Of a DNA stretch of 64,000 nucleotides, positions 61,388-64,000 are shown piece by piece. The stretch comes from CAYYMD01 sp964472875. Lineage in GTDB: Bacteria > Planctomycetota > Phycisphaerae > SM23-33. Location of the stretch: assembly GCA_964472875.1 (NCBI GenBank), contig CAYYMD010000006.1:1-64000 (forward strand). Reading direction: 5' to 3'. The translations under genes were made by a program, and so were the position numbers. Each line of letters opens with the position of its first letter. Position 1 is the first letter of the stretch. The notes under the pieces are model-generated. The model saw only the letters and a program-made list of their open reading frames with translations, was not told where the DNA came from and searched no databases.

Positions 61388-62416
61388 ATGCTTTTAAACA
61401 AGGCGATGTACATCGCGGCAGCAGTAATTGCCGCTGTATCGGCCGTCGGGTGCGACATGCAATCGGCGCCGCAGCCCAAAGACGCCATAGACCATTACGT
61501 GGCAGGGCAATTGCTCGCCGACCAGGGCGAAATAGACCGTGCCCTGGCCGAACTTGCCCGTGCGGTTGAAACCGACCCCGACCTGGCCGTGGCGTACACC
61601 GCGATGGGCGATATCCACCGCAAGGATGGCAACTACGAAATCGCCAGCCGATTCTACCAGAACGCATGCCAGGCCAACAGCTACGCTTTCCGGCCGCATT
61701 ACAATCTCGGCGTGACCTACCAGGCGCTGTCCCGCACGGCCGAATATCTCGACAAGGCCCAGGAATATCTCAAGAAAGCCGTCAGCACTTACCTGCGGGC
61801 CATCGCTATCTCGCCGCGGGATTTCGATGCAAACCTCAACATAAGCGCGTGCTATTTCGAACTGGGCAAATTCGACATGGCCGAGCAATACTGCAACACC
61901 GCCATAGAAATCAACCCTCAAAATCCGCAGGCCAAAAGCAATCTTGGAATGATACTGGACAGCCAGGGCCGACACTACGAGGCCATAGACGCATACAAGA
62001 GTTCACTGGAACTCAATCCGCAACAGCCGGACATACTCGTGAATCTGGGGATGACCTACGTTCAACTCGGTCGGCTCAAATCCGCAATCGGCGCGTTCAA
62101 AACCGCCGCCAGGCAACAACCGGAAAATCCGCAGCCGTGGGTGCAGATGGGCGCATGCAGATATCGCATGGGCAACTACGACGAGGCGGAGCAGGCGTAT
62201 CGCCAGGCCGTGGAACTGGACAAAAATAACGCCGTTGCTCACCGCGGCATCGGCGTGGTGTATATGAGCAAGTTTGTGCTTGAGCCGAAAAAGACCGCTC
62301 TTCGCGATAAAGCCATTGAGGCCTGGCACCGCTCGCTGGAAATCGATCCCGACCAGGACGACCTCGTGCGGCTTGTCAAAAAATACACTCCCAAATACCA
62401 GGGCCCCGAACTGTAA
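61388..62416 (+). CDS. TPR-repeat lipoprotein
   Basis: A 342-residue protein with a lipoprotein-type signal (MLLNKAMYIAAAVIAAVSAV, Cys22). About eight tetratricopeptide repeats follow (for example AMGDIHRKDGNYEIASRFYQNA and NLGMTYVQLGRLKSAIGAFKTA). It is probably an envelope scaffold. The ribosome site is weak. Unrelated in function to its neighbours as far as can be seen. Confidence 0.85.
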   Translation: MLLNKAMYIAAAVIAAVSAVGCDMQSAPQPKDAIDHYVAGQLLADQGEIDRALAELARAVETDPDLAVAYTAMGDIHRKDGNYEIASRFYQNACQANSYAFRPHYNLGVTYQALSRTAEYLDKAQEYLKKAVSTYLRAIAISPRDFDANLNISACYFELGKFDMAEQYCNTAIEINPQNPQAKSNLGMILDSQGRHYEAIDAYKSSLELNPQQPDILVNLGMTYVQLGRLKSAIGAFKTAARQQPENPQPWVQMGACRYRMGNYDEAEQAYRQAVELDKNNAVAHRGIGVVYMSKFVLEPKKTALRDKAIEAWHRSLEIDPDQDDLVRLVKKYTPKYQGPEL

Positions 62417-62583
62417 TCAACTAACCGCATCGCACTGCACCACACATACGCGCGGTATTCCGCTCGGCCAAGTCGGTTACACCGCATTTAAACCATCCCA
62501 CTACTTTTTGTTTTCCCCGCCAAAGATTGTAGAATGTATCGTCGGCACAGCGGGTGATACACCATACCTGCACGGACTCCACA

Positions 62584-63735
62584 ATGATAGATATATCAAG
62601 ACTATACTGCGGCCTGAGCAGCCAAACCGATTCGCTTCGTTACGGCCGCCGGCGCCAGCACGGCCCGGTGGTAGTTTTCAACTGCACGCGAAGGTGCAAT
62701 CTTCGCTGCGCGCACTGTTATCTGGCCAGCGACAACGCTCCCGGCCGCGACGAGATGACCACCAGCCAGTGTATCTCGCTGTTGGACGACCTCGCCGCAG
62801 CCGATGTGCCCGTAGTGCTGTTTTCCGGCGGCGAGCCGCTGATGCGGGATGATATAGCCGAACTGATTACTCATGCCCGCGGGCTCGGCATGCGTGCGGT
62901 GCTGTCCACCAACGGCACGCTGATAACGCCGGAGACGGCAAAACGGCTGGCCGAGGCGGGAGCGCTTTACGCAGGCGTGTCGCTGGACGGCATGCGCGAC
63001 ACTAACGACGCGTTTCGCGGCGTGGACGGGGCCTTCGAACTGGCGCTGGCAGGCATTCGCAACTGCCTGGCAATGGGGCTCAAGGCGGGGCTTCGGCTGA
63101 CGATGACGCGACGAAACCTCGACGACCTGCCGGCGATATTCGACCTTATCGAGCGCGAGCGAATCCCGCGGGTATGCTTCTATCACCTGGTGTATACCGG
63201 ACGGGGTGCTGACATCCGCAGCGACGCCCCGGACCACCGGCAGAGCCGCCGGGCCGTTGATATGATTATCGACCGCACGGCCGAGATGCACCGACGCGGG
63301 CACAAGCCGCAGGTCCTGACCGTGGACAATCACGCCGACGGTCCGTATCTCTACATGCGTCTGCTCAGGGAAGACCCCACAGGCGCCGAGCAGTGTCTGC
63401 GCGACCTGCAAGCCAACGGCGGCAATCGGTCCGGTGAGGGCATCGCCGCAATTAATTACGACGGCGACGTCATGCCAGACCAGTTCTGGCGGCAGCACGT
63501 GCTCGGCAATGCGATACAACAACCTTTCGGCCGTATCTGGAATGAATCCGACGGCGCGGCGGAACTGCTGGCTCAGCTCCGCCGTCGCAAGGAATTACTC
63601 ACCGGCCGATGCGCCCGCTGCCGCTGGCTGGATATGTGCAACGGCAACCTCCGAGCCCGCGCCGAGGCCGACGGCGACATCTGGGGCGACGACCCCGCCT
63701 GCTACCTTACCGACAATGAAATTTTTGAAAAATAA
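62584..63735 (+). CDS. ahbC: Radical SAM 12,18-didecarboxysiroheme deacetylase (AhbC-like)
   Basis: A 383-residue radical SAM enzyme with a SPASM-like C-terminus. The [4Fe-4S] motif is CTRRCNLRCAHCY (C-x3-C-x2-C), followed by LFSGGEPLMRDDI. A C-terminal cysteine cluster lies in GRCARCRWLDMCNG. The N-terminus (MIDISRLYCGLSSQTDSLRYG) is close to AhbC, which converts didecarboxysiroheme to iron-coproporphyrin III in the alternative haem route; NirJ is the nearest other option. The start at 62584 is chosen because the homologous N-terminus begins there, not at 62554. Siroheme is also needed by the sulfite reductase at 11-12 kb. Confidence 0.82.
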   Translation: MIDISRLYCGLSSQTDSLRYGRRRQHGPVVVFNCTRRCNLRCAHCYLASDNAPGRDEMTTSQCISLLDDLAAADVPVVLFSGGEPLMRDDIAELITHARGLGMRAVLSTNGTLITPETAKRLAEAGALYAGVSLDGMRDTNDAFRGVDGAFELALAGIRNCLAMGLKAGLRLTMTRRNLDDLPAIFDLIERERIPRVCFYHLVYTGRGADIRSDAPDHRQSRRAVDMIIDRTAEMHRRGHKPQVLTVDNHADGPYLYMRLLREDPTGAEQCLRDLQANGGNRSGEGIAAINYDGDVMPDQFWRQHVLGNAIQQPFGRIWNESDGAAELLAQLRRRKELLTGRCARCRWLDMCNGNLRARAEADGDIWGDDPACYLTDNEIFEK

Positions 63736-63759
63736 CCGGGACTTCGCCTTCTGAAAACC

Positions 63760-64000
63760 ATGCTCGCAGAACGGATACTCACACGATTCCTCAGGGCGGA
63801 AATAAAACGCCATCTAAGCACCGTGGAAATAAAAGCCGACGCCACGTTCGTGCCCGTCCCCTCCGAACCGTGCCTGCTATATGTTCACGTGCCCTTTTGC
63901 GAACACTTATGCCCGTGGTGTTCTTTCACGCGATACCGGTTCGAGGAAGGCCCGGCACGGGAATATTTCGAACACCTGGCGAATGAAATTCGCATGCTGG
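63760..64000 (+). CDS. HemN/HemW-like radical SAM protein, 5' part only
   Basis: Eighty codons before the window end. YVHVPFCEHLCPWCSF carries the C-x3-C-x2-C cluster motif of the coproporphyrinogen-oxidase-like group (HemN, HemW, HutW). It starts 24 bp after ahbC, so a haem-related role is likely. The rest lies outside the window. Confidence 0.8.
   Translation, partial: MLAERILTRFLRAEIKRHLSTVEIKADATFVPVPSEPCLLYVHVPFCEHLCPWCSFTRYRFEEGPAREYFEHLANEIRML

Noticed and set aside
62602..63522. A 306-codon minus-strand frame
   Set aside because: Fully antisense to ahbC, whose motifs are unmistakable; no ribosome site and no recognisable domain.
1..64000. CRISPR array, prophage, integron or rRNA operon
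   Set aside because: No regularly spaced repeats, phage structural genes, attC-like arrays or rRNA sequence were found anywhere in the window.

Overview
The window is 64 kb of GC-rich bacterial chromosome with short intergenic gaps. It most likely comes from the PVC superphylum, probably a Planctomycetota lineage of the Phycisphaerae type. That placement is inference from gene content: five Tat-exported formylglycine sulfatases next to glycoside hydrolases, a GTP-dependent PEP carboxykinase, a prokaryotic THI4 thiazole synthase, a ferredoxin-DUF4445 corrinoid activator and the siroheme-based haem enzyme AhbC. No rRNA, ribosomal protein operon or other firm taxonomic marker is present. Kiritimatiellota or Lentisphaerota are not excluded.

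Layout. 1-0.63 kb holds a decayed IS4-family transposase. 0.6-2.9 kb is a secreted GH31 glycosidase. From 12.9 kb down to 3.3 kb, six minus-strand genes run in one direction with short gaps or overlaps: an Rrf2 regulator, a siroheme sulfite/nitrite reductase, an APS/PAPS reductase, and a TolC/CusB/CusA metal-efflux system. They are read from an exactly symmetric divergent promoter (12949-12982). Its other arm drives larE, which is followed by a THI4 homologue. The region therefore combines sulfate reduction to sulfide, sulfur insertion into cofactors and soft-metal efflux. 15-32 kb is mostly housekeeping: tRNA-Arg, leuD, pyrF, an alcohol dehydrogenase, a GAF/HD-GYP protein, the corrinoid-protein activator, a beta-CASP nuclease-like protein, an SSS symporter, lepA, thpR and a PfkB kinase. 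It also holds a small IS110-like transposase relic. 31-44 kb contains gltX and glnS (divergent), a CPA2 antiporter fused to a PTS EIIA-like domain, a Y-family polymerase, an HMGL-like aldolase, pckG, nadD and coaD. Between nadD and coaD lies an unannotated small-RNA gene with its own promoter and terminator.

44.3-60.3 kb is the main accessory region. It holds two GH32 proteins, five sulfatases, a sialate O-acetylesterase-type esterase and a GH29-like protein with C-terminal helical repeats, all on the minus strand, with ubiE embedded near the end. It looks like an export-based locus for a sulfated and O-acylated, fructan-like or fructose-containing glycan. No transporter, SusCD pair, regulator or sulfatase-maturing enzyme lies inside it. 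60.3-64 kb holds a microprotein gene with a textbook promoter and Shine-Dalgarno, the rnpA-yidD pair, a TPR lipoprotein, ahbC, and the start of a HemN/HemW-like radical SAM gene cut by the window end.

Most noteworthy items: (1) the small RNA at about 42398-42493, whose two hairpins both present anti-Shine-Dalgarno-like C/U-only loops; (2) the mirror-image promoter at 12949-12982; (3) the sulfatase-GH32 locus, including a GH32 that lacks the canonical acid/base glutamate; (4) the 23-residue microprotein; (5) a cysteine-containing insertion in the CusA-like pump.
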